DNA of 64,000 nt from Bugulina stolonifera (lineage: Eukaryota > Bryozoa > Gymnolaemata > Cheilostomatida > Bugulidae), in the NCBI GenBank assembly GCA_935421135.1, contig OW285196.1, forward strand, positions 8,567,501-8,631,500, written 5' to 3'. This document shows positions 34,340 through 48,500 of this stretch, in pieces. Position 1 is the first letter of the stretch. Each line of letters starts with the position of its first letter. Below the pieces are notes generated by a model. That model was not told the DNA's origin. It saw nothing but the letters and a program-made list of their open reading frames with translations, and did no database searches. Position numbers and translations under genes: made by a program.

Positions 34340-37300
34340 TTAGAGTGATAAGCGCTTTAAATACCTTTCTTCATCGTTGCACCCCAGTTCATCTTTCTCC
34401 AAATCAAACGGACTCTTTCCTTTAAATTGATGTGGACTGGAGCAGCGTAGGTTTTTAGTCAAATCTCTGCTGATGTTGGGAGACAACTCGACCATCCACT
34501 GAATGTTACAGTCACACCTGAGAGGACTATCTGCCCAGTCTATGCTTCTCACACAATCTAAGCCTTCCAGAGTCTCACACATTAGTGTGCTAACGTCTGT
34601 ACTTCGCAATTTAATAGTCGTCACTCTGCCGATACCGACAAAGGCAAACGGCATTATATGCCGCATATGAGAACTATGAAAGTTGATTGTCGTGACGTTG
34701 TTTACGCCGTAGAATGCATACGGTTCTAACTTGCGTACTTCACTGTGTGTGAATGAAATGAGGCCAACGTCTGTTAGACCTTTGAAGCTATAACCTTCCA
34801 ATCTCTCAGTTTTAATTTGGTTGAAGTTCATTTGAGAAATTGAGCTAACATTTTTAAAGGCGTTTATCTTGATTGTATATATTGGGTTACTCGAAAGATC
34901 AAAGAACTCGACATTATGTAGTCCGAAGAACGCGCTAGCTTCTATGATTTGTATGTCACAGCTGGCAAGATTCAGTTCCTTCAGGTTGCTAAGTCCAGAG
35001 AAAGCAAATGACTTCACGGTTTTTATACTATTACCTATAATAATAACAACAATGTTGTATTAAAAACAGACAACTCCAAGAATTATGGAACTCTCCATTG
35101 CCAATATTTGACAATAATCTGTATCGACTTTGAGCCTAGAACACAATTTTTCAAAGAAAATCATAACTCATACCACAAAATTGTCATGGGCCAGGCCAGT
35201 GAACGAAGCCAGTGCCAAACGTCTGACCCCCCAATAACTCATAGTTAGGTGTGGGCAAGCCTAAAGAAAATTTCAATCCAATGTGCCTAGTAGGTAACAA
35301 GTACAAGCTATAGCCAGTGGCTCATCTGCTCTGCGCAGGTAGTTGCTAATGCCACCATTAAGTGTACAATTTATTAAGTAAATAGAATTATATTTACTCT
35401 GCTGGGAACAGCGTGTGATATTGACTGGTTGTACTGAGACACCCAAATAGTATTTCTGACATATTCCTATTAATTAGGTAATAGATATGTGAGTAGTAGT
35501 GGATGAATATTAGCTAATTATCATAGATCTATCTAATTATATTTGGGTATAGAAAGGTAACCTTAGCGATAATTGGACACACTACTCAATCAAAAGCTCA
35601 CCCAAAACACAATCATTCACCGAGCTGATTGTAGGTAAGCACATATGAACAGCGGTCATTGAATACAAATATGTGGCCACACTACAAAACAGAAAATCTC
35701 ACATCTGTTTGGCAGCTTTTTAATTAGCTCAAAGTTTGAGAAGCTGTACCAGATGTCTCGTAAAGCATAATAATACTCTTTGGAACACGTGCTAACTTGG
35801 AGTTATCATTCATGGCCTTGATTATAAATTGGGTTAGCCAAGACTGAGTTAGTAGTTTCAGTTTGAAGGTTCCAAGTGTACATGCACTCAGTAATATATC
35901 CACCAAATATCTTGCAGGACTTGGAGCCCAGGCTATCTACGCACTGTCTCTAACATTACATGTACATAGACCAGCAATAGCTTTATGCTTTGACATTAAA
36001 GACAACACCAGTCACCAACCTACCTTTTAGATTTATCGAGCGTAGAAATGTAAGACCAAAGAAAGCCATCTTTTCTACATTCGTTATACTACATCTCTCA
36101 CAGGAGAACTTCTTTAGCCTTGGAGCAAAGTGAGCCAATGCATAGCTAAAATGATAATAGTTAGAAACATGAATTTTTGACAGATTTGATGAAATCTATA
36201 TTTGCCAAGCTGATAATGAATATTTCTATTGAACTAGCTTAGGAATTTAATGATGGGTAAAATTAATGTCATACTATTAAAACTTATGAAAGCACGTGCA
36301 CAAAACCATGTCTAGCCTGCATCCTGTAATCTACCTGATACAGTTTGACCAACACAATAGCACTACCGAGTACGAAGACAGTAAGGTGTATTGTAGAAAT
36401 TTTGTGTGATTTATAAAACCGAGCTGTGTACCTATAGAGTGTTGTGTTAGATGACGTTTCGTCCAATAGTAACTCTCCTGTGTTTTCTGGTGTTCTGGAA
36501 GGCCACGTCATTAGACGAGAACATTTTACTCGCAATCCAATATCCGAAGCTGTCTGCAAAGAACAATGATGGGTGTTATTTAAGAGAGGGCAACTCCTAC
36601 ACATGAAACTCTATCACGCTATGAATCATATACTGAGTATACAATGTATATAGTAAACTTCTGTGTGCAGAGTGTCAAATAGTCTGAGGACCACACCATA
36701 CATATTTCTAAGAAATATGATACAGAAAGTGCACTGTTGAAAGACCTTTAAAGATTTGTACAATATCATTCTCTTCCTGACAACGAATGCCGTTCTGACT
36801 AACAAGAGATATAGTATTTCAAACAGTCCAAACAGCTAGTATTATTCACATTAATACTAGGATAAATGGAGTGGTATAACATTACTACACACAATGACAT
36901 AGTTTGTAGTGACATCAATGTAATTATGTAGTAAAGGTTGATTCATTCCGAACATAAATATAACTTTGAATGTACATAGACATAGGAATTATATCATCTG
37001 CGCAGAGATAATTTAATATAATAATATACTGTGTCTGGTAGTCAATGGTACACTCATACAGTCATGTAGTTGAATGCTACTATGTAATACTTTTGTCATA
37101 GATTTGGATGATTGCAGGAGTGTCTTCATGAAACAACTGAAGTTCAACTGAACTAAAAGTGGACACAAGTAAACCCTCCTGTTGTTTATGCATAATTGTA
37201 TTGTTTCTTGTTCTTTTCAAGTAAATTGATTTAGTAATTAAAATTTAATGTTTCTGGTCCCAAGACACCAACGAGTACTTGATAGCACCTGCTTTGATCT

Positions 37301-40300
37301 CACATGTTCTAGAAGGTGCTGGTATATTTTGGTGATGCAAAATACGAGCTGAGTGGTTCTAGTATCACTGGGAGTTGGCATCCAATGATAACATCTCAAC
37401 AGCAGCTTTGTAGTGCATACATGTACAGCAGCTTCTAATGTAGCCTACACCTATGTGTATGTGTGCATTATTACATGTACACACTATACTACCATTCAGT
37501 ACTCTGTGTTATGTATATATGGAATAATTAACTTCACAGCTACTACAGGGCAAATCATGATTTCATAATCTGAATGCTATTTTCATTGCAATTGTTTTAC
37601 AGTTTGAACAGTCAGAATATAATTATTCAACAGTGATTGGTTTATTATAATCTAATTAGTATTATAACTAACTAATCATTTATGACATCAATTGTTTAAT
37701 TGAAATATTGTTGCTTGAGGTGTCTACAGTTGTAAAACAGTCTATGAAATTATTATTTTATTAGTGTTATTAGTGTGGTACTTGTATGTAGGCCTACATA
37801 CAGGCTTATGTAAATGTAAAATACAACTAAAATAACTAATTTAGAAATAATAGAAATATTACTATATACAGTATTTAGTATGTACAAGTACATGTGCCCT
37901 CAAAGCTGGTTAGTCCCAGACGTATATTGTTTTTTTACCCTAAAGCTTATTAGAGCCCTGTGTTACTGTGTTAGGGCAAACTATGTTAGAGCAAACACAC
38001 ATGCAATTATCTTACATGTAATACATTTGTGTTGTGTATGTATCACATAACAATACACATGTAATACATCATTCTGTATATCGTATTGTGTTGGAGTGTA
38101 TATTGACATTCTGTTATATCATTGTACATGTAGGGCATTATAAAGCTATAACTCAATCTACTAAATAGCTGACTGATGACCCTGTTGTGACCTTATTAAC
38201 CAAAACTACTGAGTGGTCAGTGTCTAGTGGTCATCATTTGGGTATATTAATATAGCTAAACATTGCACATACATAGATAGCTCTGTTTATCTGTATGATT
38301 ATATAGGTAAATAAAGTCAGTGTGCTGGGTAGGTATATTATAGTATTGAATTATTTATTAACATTAACACAATTAAAATCAATTTTGTAATGAGGGATGA
38401 GCTAGCAATAACTACTTTACTAGCCAAAATGTAAACATAAAATTATTTTGAGTAGGAGTGTAAGCAACAATCAATAACTACCACCAGTTAGTATAAACTC
38501 TGAAAACCACAAGGAAATATTATATGCTGGTAAATCAACCACTAGTGCTTGACAACCCATAATAGCAAACCAAAAGTAATCAAACAGCTGTCTTGTGACC
38601 CTAAATCTCAAATCAGTTATGAGACGGCCAGTTGGGAACCCAAACTGTCAATGGTGAACTGGGGCTTTCTGCCATACACGCAAGTTGAGAGAACTTATAA
38701 TAATAACAGTTACATATGTGAAATGTACATGTAGGTAATATTGTACAGTAAGTGTTTCCATGTATAGCCTAGGAGGGTAAATTCAAAGTATTTATGCATG
38801 TCACACTGCAGCTGTGACAACCTGTAAGATGGTTAACTAGGGTTTCCTGTTAAATCTTCACCCACAGGATTCAGACTGTGACACCAGATGTATCAAATAG
38901 TGCAAAAATTATCTGTAATAGCTGTACAGAGTGTCTATATATATTCCATGAAATGGTAATATATTATATAGTTTATCATCTCCTATTGATTTATAATAAC
39001 TAATCACCATAATTGCACACTATCTTATGCAACAGGACTGTATAATGAAATATATTATGCCTGTACTAGTAGGTAATAACAGAGATGAAATAAGGTACAT
39101 GCATATTATAGGTGGAGTAATGCATTAAAGGTTAAAAGGTTGCCGCTATGCTATTTATAAATTTATATTGTAGTTTTAAAATATAATTTGTGAGTATATA
39201 CATTAATTAGCCTACAATTGATTAGTAACTGAAGGTTCAGTAACTGATCATGAAATGAAATGCAGACAGATGTTTGAGTTTTGTTATTCTACTACAATCA
39301 GAAATATAATTTTAAATTGATTGACAATTTATGATGTCTAGTATAAATTTTAAAGGTTTTGTATTTGCATGTATGCTACTGTATAATTAGCCTAATGCCA
39401 AATACCAACTAATAACATACAAGTGCATGTAAGTATACACATGTACTCATATATAGAGTTGGTAACATGTATTTCCATACCTATTCATTGCATGGCACAC
39501 ATGAACTGCATTCATATTTCTTGGGATACTATCTTTATCTACATATATGTCTACATGCAAGGCATTTCTACACAATAATACATGTTACATAAATTATACA
39601 ACGCCTAGACTGTTATAGGGAAAATGAATTAGGGAAAAGTGTAACCTAAGTATTATTAACATAGGAAATAGTAGAATTACGCTATTATTTTTTGCATCTT
39701 GCCTGTTCAGTACGACAATAGCTGCTACGAATATAGAATTTTAATTGAGAAATTACAAACATACCAACAACTTTTAGGGCCCATTTACATGTACAAGTAA
39801 AGTAATACATATTATACCTTATAATTGAGGAGTTATGTTCTCATTGTGTAATTGTCAAATACTCACTACTCAATATTATTTAGTTGACTGAATTTACAAG
39901 AGTTTTAATTTTAATCTCTTCTACTAATATTCGACTAATCAATAATCCACATAACACACATAATCCACATAGCACACAGTTGGGGTAAATATATCTGGTA
40001 CATGCAATCTATAGTGTGTATACTAATCATCTGGGTTGATATCCAGTACAATGTACTTAGTACAAAGTACAAACCAGATGTTGGTCAAGCTAACTGTAGT
40101 AGCACAAATCAAGAGATTGCAAACCATTTAGTGACGTTTCCTCCAAATCCATATCTATTACAACTAAGCCTGCTGCATGTTCCAATACCTAGCCCGAGGC
40201 CCATAATCATAAGATACACCAGTTATATGTTAGCATAGGTCTGTAACTGAACTTGTTGGACTTAGGCTATTAACATTTACAAATTATGTATTCTGGACAA

Positions 40301-43300
40301 GGTAAGGTACATACTGAGCTAGGTATGGTGTACGCTGAGCTAGGTATGGTACATTTTGAACTAGGCGTCCACTAGTTGCTAGTCTGCTACTACTACTATC
40401 CCCAAGATAGTTGCTCTAGTTGAAATAACAAATGATTTCCCTTACATTGAGCTTAGAATTGGATAATCTGTATTTGATACCCTAATCCCAGAACATGTCA
40501 TGAATGCCAAATATTACCAGGTACTTGCAAGTGAGGTAGCATGGCTAAACCTTGGCATAAGCTCACTGTATAACATACTATTATTGTATTATTGTTATTT
40601 ACTTGAGGAATCTGTCAACCTGTCAACTGCAGCAGTAACTTTATATCCTGGTGGGTGGAAGCACGAGGGTGGAAGTGAGTCAACATTCACAAAGAGTCAT
40701 ATTTCAGACAGAACCTATAGCCTGGGTTCCAATGATAGCATCAGCACTAGCCCGGGCGTCTAGTGCATAGCTGAGCAGAGGCTCTATGACGGTACTGACT
40801 TTATTATGTTGACATTACTTATTTCAAATTGAAGAATGTTGGTCACGGAATCAATAATAGACCATATCTCCATGAGACCAAAATATCGACAATATGGCTA
40901 TGATCATCCACACAGAACTGAGCATAACAAATCGGGTAGAAAGTGGAAAGATAAAGTTTCACTAAGGGCAATGACTCGAATAATGACACTACAAAAAGTT
41001 CAATACAAGATACTATTCTCTGTTCAATACTATTAAATTCATATGAATTGATCATGCAAGTATATAATTATAGCAATTGATCCTTCATGCTAGAAAGAGC
41101 ATCAATATTTGGTTGTTAATTGAGGTAAGATCAAGATATTGGTTCAAACGGCCATTTTGATAATAGAAAGGCAAGGAAAAGGCTAACAGACCTGCTACAA
41201 AAAGAGCCACCGTAATGCACAGGGTTGAATTTTATTTCAAAATACTAATTTTATTTTCTCTGCAATAGATTTCATTCCTTGAACTGAAAGTTTTGTTCAA
41301 TAGCACAACCTGTACTAAAAAGGAACTTTACAAACCTCGTATTGGAAATTTGACACTTTACCAGCTTTATTATGTAATACTCTGATACTATTAATAGGTA
41401 TGAATTGTGAAAGCTACACAATGAATAATGTATTGTTGGTATAAGTTATAGAGTGGTCAAGTAATTGGTATAAATTGGCAAACCCTCAATGCCCTACTCC
41501 TCTGTAAGAACCTGAATAGTGGTTCATTTGTATAGAAGCTAGACCTAACTGTAAAAGATATAAGCATTACATAATAGTGAAGAAAATAGGACTATTATAT
41601 TATTATAAAATTCAATGAAATGAAACCAAATGTCCTGATAGGCTAGTAATCTAGTGCCACTCAGTTTTAAATAATATTTATTATTTTTGTCATTGATGCA
41701 GCTACATTGAAGAATGTGTTGGCTGGATTTCAAATGAATACCATCAATTTACTACTACTACAATTTGGTGACACGCCATTTCAGAATTTAAATTTCGCTC
41801 ATAAATTATAATGCCATGTCATTACTTAAAATAGTGTTTAATCTTGTATTGCAACTTTATGCAATAAAAAACCATTTTTGACAACTTTTAAATTTTCATC
41901 ATAATGGCTCATGAAGTGCACACCTAATATAAATCTACTGCCATGACTGTTTTGTAGAATAAATCATGTATTTACAAGAACTGATCTGCGTAGTAGTTTG
42001 AACTAACTACCACTAGTCACAGGTTATAGTATAGATGTCTTTGTTGTCTAAATAGCATCAGAAGTGATTGTTCTATTTGAAGGCTCCCTGTAGAGTAATG
42101 ACTAATCACTTTTATTAACCACCCATTTTATGGCAAATAAATTATATGATTCAGTGACAAAGAGCAGACTTGAATATGATGTTGTAGTTTATAGCGTCAG
42201 CAGCTGTTGTCAGACATCAATGTGGTTGTTGCAACATTCTATAGCCGCAGATAGAGAAAGCAAGGTTAGGTAGTTACTGATTTGACAGGACAATAAACTG
42301 GAGCTAGATAAACATGACACACAGTTGTAAGGTCACCCTATTATCTCATAACACTATATTATACAGATAGAGACATCACAAAATCATGCAAAACATATAT
42401 TATTGATTTCACGTAAGATCTAAATTTTAATATTAATTGGAGCCATGATATTTGTCTCCATGTGTCATGTTTTTGTAATAAAGCACACATGCTGACACTC
42501 TACTACCAGCAGTTTTCTATTCCTTTGGAAACAGCATCTTTCTCTCGTAAATTCACTGTACTGTCTGCCTGTATGTGGACTGACTAGTAATATAGAATCA
42601 AATACATGTCTCTACAAGGGATAATTAGCTAGCTAATAGATGTAATTGTTAGAGTAGATACAACCTGATATACGTACATGTAAGATATGTAAGATTTTCA
42701 CAAATTAGTTAAGTAATAATTAGCTATCTGTGACATAAGGACAGGATGTGCATACAGGTAAGTCTATATATACATGTAGCTAGGAAAATGAAAGTATTAT
42801 GAGTGAGGCAAGGATAAAAGGGTAGTATTGATTTACACCTGTCCCAGACTTGATGTTTAGATAGCTTTGCCTCAGTGCAACTTTTATATGACTTTCCTGC
42901 CAATATTGTGTATTAATTAGTATAGAAAACAATGGACACTATTGTGTAAAGATCAGCCTACCTTGTAACATTGTTTCTGATCATGTGTTCACATGTGGGG
43001 ACAATTTGAAATAGAAATACCTTTATAACAAATATAGTAATAGCCCTAGGTTGTTATAAGCTGGGGCATGTTTTCATATCACATATTTTTACATCATTTT
43101 GAATTGCATAAACAGTCAACTTTACTTCTGCAAAAATTCTCACAAGGTTTCTCCATGACAGGCCTATACACATAGCATACATACATAACAGCGTCTAGTC
43201 CATTTAGTAGATTCTAATTGCGCTATTTTACTGTAGCCTATATTTCTGCAAAACTCTGTTTAAGAAACTAGAATGGCAGAAACAGTAAAACAAAAAGAAA

Positions 43301-46219
43301 GGCTATAACCAATCCTAACACTCAAACTGAATAAACTAGTAGAATTTTGTAAGTTTTACAAAAATAGAAGCTTGCATGACAGTTACAAGCAAGTGCCCTG
43401 GTTCAGACTAAAACACTTGATTGATTTTTCTTTGTCCTCAACTTGAAAAGCACAGTTATGACACACCACATATTATTGGTTCTGGAGCAAGCATAATTTC
43501 AGAGCTGGCAGAACTGCCATAGAAGGATTTTACCACTTGATGATGTTTCTCCCGGATTGTAGTAAAGAATAGGTAATAAAAACGGTTATTAATCTTAGTT
43601 TGCAACAATTTAGAATGGATTGTAAAAGTTTCTAGCTGGTTGACTGTAATCAGGTTGCTGACTGGTAGTTTTATAACATGTTGTATAAACTGTGTGTTCA
43701 CAATTGTGTCTGAACTGTTCCTTAGCTGCCAACTGTACTTGATAATTGATTCCAGTTCATATTCATGCTGCTGCTGCTGTTAGGTTTGTAAATAGTGTCA
43801 ATTATCAGCATAGATTAACTGGTTTATTACCGAATAGTTTGGCTACTTGGTTATGCTGCAAATAATATAATTAGCCTTTAAATATATTCCTAACTTTTGA
43901 TACAATGAATTGATACAGTGAACTGGTAGTTCTACTGATAGCTTCTGGCATATGTGTCTTACAATATGCACTGTTTCAGCACTGGAATTGTGCCTCAGGG
44001 GTTGCCCCAAATGAATGCTTTGGTGAACAGATTTACTGTGACATGGCATGAAGGTAAACATGGAATTACCCTGTGCAATGACCAATGACCATATTGACCA
44101 GAATGACCATAGAGCCTAGACCTAAACTGATATTTATAAATTATACTGTGATAACAGTAATTACGTAGCTGAAGAGACCATAGAAGGCAAATTAGCTTGT
44201 GAATTTAGCATGAGAAGTAGAGTAGAAGTACAGTATAACAATAAGTATGCTTTACAAGTTAGCATTTGAACACTGCTACTACCCTGTCTGTTTTTTATTA
44301 CTGGGAGTAAGGGTGTAAAGCAAGTGGGAGTGATACAGTATTTGACAGTCTATCTAAACCCTGCTGCAACAGCTTGTTGTAGCAGACAGGAAGAAAGGAA
44401 GATATTTATTTGCTTGATGGTAATGCTATTAGAATCAAATGTGCGATATAGATTGGTGAAAGCTTTCGGCCATATTGGTAAAGGTATTTCTGTAACTCTG
44501 ATTAGTCCGCATTATCGATTCGGAGTGCTGCCAAGTGGATAAAGTCAGCTAGATAGGCTCCCACTCTATAGGATTACAGTTCCCTGGGGACACTCAATTT
44601 ACTACACTATTGATCCATTGACCAGCAGTCCTTTTGTTGGGACTGATGAATCACAGCCGTCTAGTACTACGATATGTGACACCGTTAGGCCTATGTGTTA
44701 CACTGTTACATGTTACACTTTTACATGTTACACTGTTACATGTTGCACTGTTATACATGTTACACTGTTACATGTTACATTGTTACATGTTACACTGCTA
44801 CATAGGCCCTACATATGACACAAGCACCGTCCTCACATTTTCTGGCATGTCCAACATCTCGTCTGAAAGCTCATGACTGCTATGGGGCACGTACTTCTAA
44901 TTGATTACAGCTTTCTACTCTTGTGAAACCAACTGAAATTTGACAATTCAAAGGTGTCATCTCTTTCGAAACAGATAAAATCTAATTGAACTTCTAAAAT
45001 GGTGACAACTCTTTAACTCACTGGTTTTGCAATCAGTATACGATAAGATTTGCTCACAGCATTGTACATGGTTGGTGGGAAGTGAGCTGAATTGATGTGA
45101 TTAATTTACTTCCAACTCTGGAAGATAATATTATTATCTGCTAATACAAGACCACAGAATTCTACCATCTGCTCACTCATTAATCATGCTAATGTAACAC
45201 AATCTTGTTTGTTAGTTTACTTTACACAAAGTATACTTATACAGTATATTATTATCTTTCTTTGACCTAAATTCATTTTGGAATTACAGTTCTTAGAGCA
45301 ACTGGAAAATTGTAAGTGATGGGTCTAATCATCTGTTCCCATAGCAATGTTGAATTAGCTTGCTATGTCTGATGTTATGGCTATTATACCATCTTATTGT
45401 CTCCTAGATAACATCATAGAAATCAAATGCTGTACTTTCTAGTTTACTAGTTGACTACAAAACTGGAGTGTCTGCCAAAAACTGTGACTGGTGGCTGCCA
45501 AAACCTTTTACTAGGTCTTTAGTGGCTGCCAACTAGTCAATTAATTCTCTGTAAAACAGGTGTACCAAATAATTATAAAAATTCCTTCTATAACCTATGT
45601 TATGTATATGCACTGTGCCTGTACAATGTACCTTTTGTTATCAGTGATGTCAATAATACTATACTAATGTACCATGGTGACAATGGGTGAGATTTTCTGT
45701 AGGCTGCATTGGTTAAATAATCTACTCTATTTTCGTAATCCAGATACCTCTGGATGGTTCCAAAGAACTTCTCTAAACCGCCACACATTTTGTTGTATGG
45801 GGTTGAAGACTTGGCTTGGGGCTTAATTTGCCTTCATAACATGTATGACTTATTGCAGTGCCAGGATGATTATTTTAACAAATTCCCTTTGATTTTATAT
45901 AAATTATAACCATCTACATGTAGAACGAAGTGAAATGCTGAAGCTAATTTTGGGAATCAAAGTCTCCAGACAAAAATTGCAACCACTGTCATACCTCCAT
46001 GAATATGAGAAATAGCAGCCCGACTAATAGATACTGTGCATTTGTCAGTATCAACCTTAGCTACTCAATTACTAACAGACCTACCTGGCAGCTGCAAGAT
46101 CCACTCCTTCCACGAGTTTCTGGTCTAGGCCATGGAGCTGGACATTGGATGTCTTCCAAACTTGCCACTAGAGCAAATAATGACAGAGTCAGTCCAACAA
46201 ACATTGTTGACAGCCACAT
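34340..46219 (-). CDS. Secreted leucine-rich repeat protein (LRRNT, LRRs, LRRCT)
   Basis: Four exons join in phase to give 357 aa: 46085-46219, 36432-36553, 36024-36145 and 34340-35034. Exon 1 carries a signal peptide (MWLSTMFVGLTLSLFALVAS). It also holds the start of an LRR N-terminal cap, IQC then SCSCQ, completed by GLRVKCSRL in exon 2. Repeats follow with the spacing of extracellular LRRs, for example LSNLKELNLASCDIQIIEAS and AFFGLHNVEFFDLSSNPIYT; many end in FAF, FYG or FVG blocks of 24 residues. The protein closes with an LRRCT cap: SPLRCDCNIQWM ... LRCSSPHQFKG ... LGC. It ends 12 residues later with no transmembrane segment or GPI-like tail, so it is probably secreted. AATAAA on the minus strand lies at 34320-34325. 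The 9.5-kb first intron is large for this window. A binding or immune role is inferred only from the fold. Confidence 0.85.
36554..46084 (-). other. First intron of the LRR gene, no supported gene inside
   Basis: AT-rich intron. It holds two short tandem repeats (40303-40362, about 22 bp, three copies with GAGCTAGGTATGG; and 44696-44802). A few open frames of 60-90 codons at 40500-40763, 43843-44085 and 45600-45788 lack splice or homology support. Confidence 0.5.
44696..44802. repeat. About 15-bp tandem repeat, seven copies
   Basis: The unit is ACATGTTACACTGTT with small changes. Confidence 0.9.
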
Positions 46220-48500
46220 GGTTTCCGTTCTTTCAGTGTTTAGCAGAAAAAAGCAAGTAGATCTTTAACTAGCTGATGTATCAGTATCTCAATAGTTATG
46301 AATTTACCCTATAGTACACATTATTGAAGACAAAACCCCAACTGATGAATGAAAAATCAATCTGTCCACATTGCTGTGCAGTGTACAGTGGAGTTGTTTA
46401 CAATCTACAACATGTGGCGTGGCATTCATTGGCCACAACTGTTTACATTTCTCCAAATGAGTGGGCGTGGCCATTACGTTTGAAGAGTATAGTTACAGAG
46501 CGAGGATAACTCCATAGTTTAGAGTTTAGACAAAAATTCTGCTCTGGCTAAAAGAGTTGCAACTCCTTGATAAGCCATTGTTATGTTTAGTTTATAATTG
46601 TAATATAAGTGTAGATTGCCATGAATTCCTGTTTCTAAACTCACAGGCTCATTTCTGTGTACCACATGCTACAATAGTATTAAAAAACTATATTGTAGAG
46701 TAGATGTGTATATTTCGGTAGGGGAATGGAAATAGAGTAAATAGCATACTATAGACAGTACGGTATAGTACACTGTAGATAGTTTTACCATCAGATGTAT
46801 GGACACTGACTACACAGTGTCAGATGTAATGGGTACACTGGTATATAGTGTGTACCTACAATATGTTACTCTTTTTTAATGGGTACACAGCAGGAGCCCA
46901 TACCTTCACTCAAGGTAGTTTCACAAGCAATAAAGGTGACAGACTTTAAGACAGCAATTGTTTTGTTGTTAATTTGGCTTGCTAGGATCATTACTATTTC
47001 AGTAGTTCATAATTTTGTGCTGAAACCAGTATTTTAGGATTCACAATAACCTCTAAACCCAGTCAATTTGGCTGGAAGTGTGGCGTACCCTCAATAAAGT
47101 GTATCCAGCTCAAATGGCTCCTTGCTGCAAATGGGTTCTTTGCCACTCGTATACTTTATTTAAATATCGGAACAATGTACTGATAGATATGCTTGCAGTT
47201 TATATTTAAATTTGTTGCCCAAGCTACTTTTTATATTAATTATTTGCAGACTTGCAGTTCCTGGAGTTGTTATACACATCTTGTTAGTGTTTTATCTCTG
47301 TGATGTGTTTTGAGAATGAATGAAACAGATAGTACATGTACTTTGAGTTTGAAGGACATTATCAGACGTATTTTATTTAGAAATAAATTAAACTTGTGTT
47401 GCAGTAAATTATGGTGACAAAAGTTATAGCATGAAAATTAATAATGGCAGTTAGTTTACCTAGCTAATTTCAACTACAAATAGGTAATAAATACTACTTT
47501 TAAAGTAATTGGAGGTGTAGATTTGGGGTAAATTTAGTAATTTAAAGTTTACTCAGAATCAGACCAAAGTCTTTGTAAATGATAAGATAATGTGATCATT
47601 TATGTATTCTCTACCTTTTGCAATGCTATAAAAATATACCAGTTAAAATATTGCAACTTCAGTGTATACTACACATAGGTATAAAATGCAAGTTAACCTT
47701 GAACATATAGTAGCAATAGGCTTTATACATGCATTAATAAAAGGGTTAGTTTTTCTTTCAAATTACAAATTACAGACAAAATATAAATTTGTATATTATA
47801 ATGTACATGTATATGTAATAGCATTTAATAGTTGGGTAATGATACAGATATGGAGACATAGTTAAACATAGTTACTGCAAGTGTACTAACATATATACAG
47901 ATGTGACAACAGATACTGACTACAAGGAACTGAGGCAATAAGACTATTTATTGAATTTCCTTGAAGTTTCAACTCTACCTGGATTTTAACCAACTGCCCC
48001 TCTTAAATTATACAGTCTGTTCTACTGCAACGTTTCCTTCCATTAAGGAGATAATCTAGGTTACAAGGTCACCATGGAATATAAAATGAGTATCATATTA
48101 GAGTCTGAGTGAAATACAGCAATACAACATATAGACCAGTACCAGTACCTAAGATATACTGTTTTACAGTATTTAAATTAGATTAGAATTAAATATTTGA
48201 GCAAATTAATATTGCCAAAATAGAACTAGCTAACGGATGAGTTTTAGCAGGAGTTAGATCAAGTTAATAGTGCTGTAGATCTGTGGCTATTCATTTGTCC
48301 TGCAGCTTTAGAGCTATTTATCTGTGCTTGGATATAATATTAGTTAACAGCTAGACTAGCTAGTAAAGGATCTAGTTAAAATTCAGGTTAATTTATATGG
48401 CAACTTTCATTTGATTCATCGGGCAAGTTTGTGCTCCACAAGTTCACAATTACTAAAACCTCTTCTGATTAGTCAATCAAAACAATAATTCTCTGATTGG
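46220..48500. other. LRR gene upstream region and FHIP1 3' flank
   Basis: No gene is seen. A minus-strand AATAAA at 47947-47952 is a candidate poly(A) signal for the FHIP1 gene. The LRR promoter should lie in the first part of this stretch. Confidence 0.4.

Noticed and set aside
35724..35935. Minus-strand open frame of about 70 codons within the LRR gene intron; its end resembles sequence near 27470-27520
   Set aside because: No splice sites frame it, and the similarity between the two places is about 30 bp with many mismatches, too weak to name a repeat family.
40500..40763. Plus-strand open frame of 87 codons
   Set aside because: Lies in the LRR gene intron without splice or homology support.
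43843..44085. Minus-strand open frame of 80 codons
   Set aside because: No donor or acceptor in phase with the LRR exons, and no recognisable motif.
45600..45788. Minus-strand frame starting MCGGLEKFFGTIQRYLDY
   Set aside because: Looks somewhat protein-like, but a second frame over the same bases looks equally so, and no exon structure supports either.
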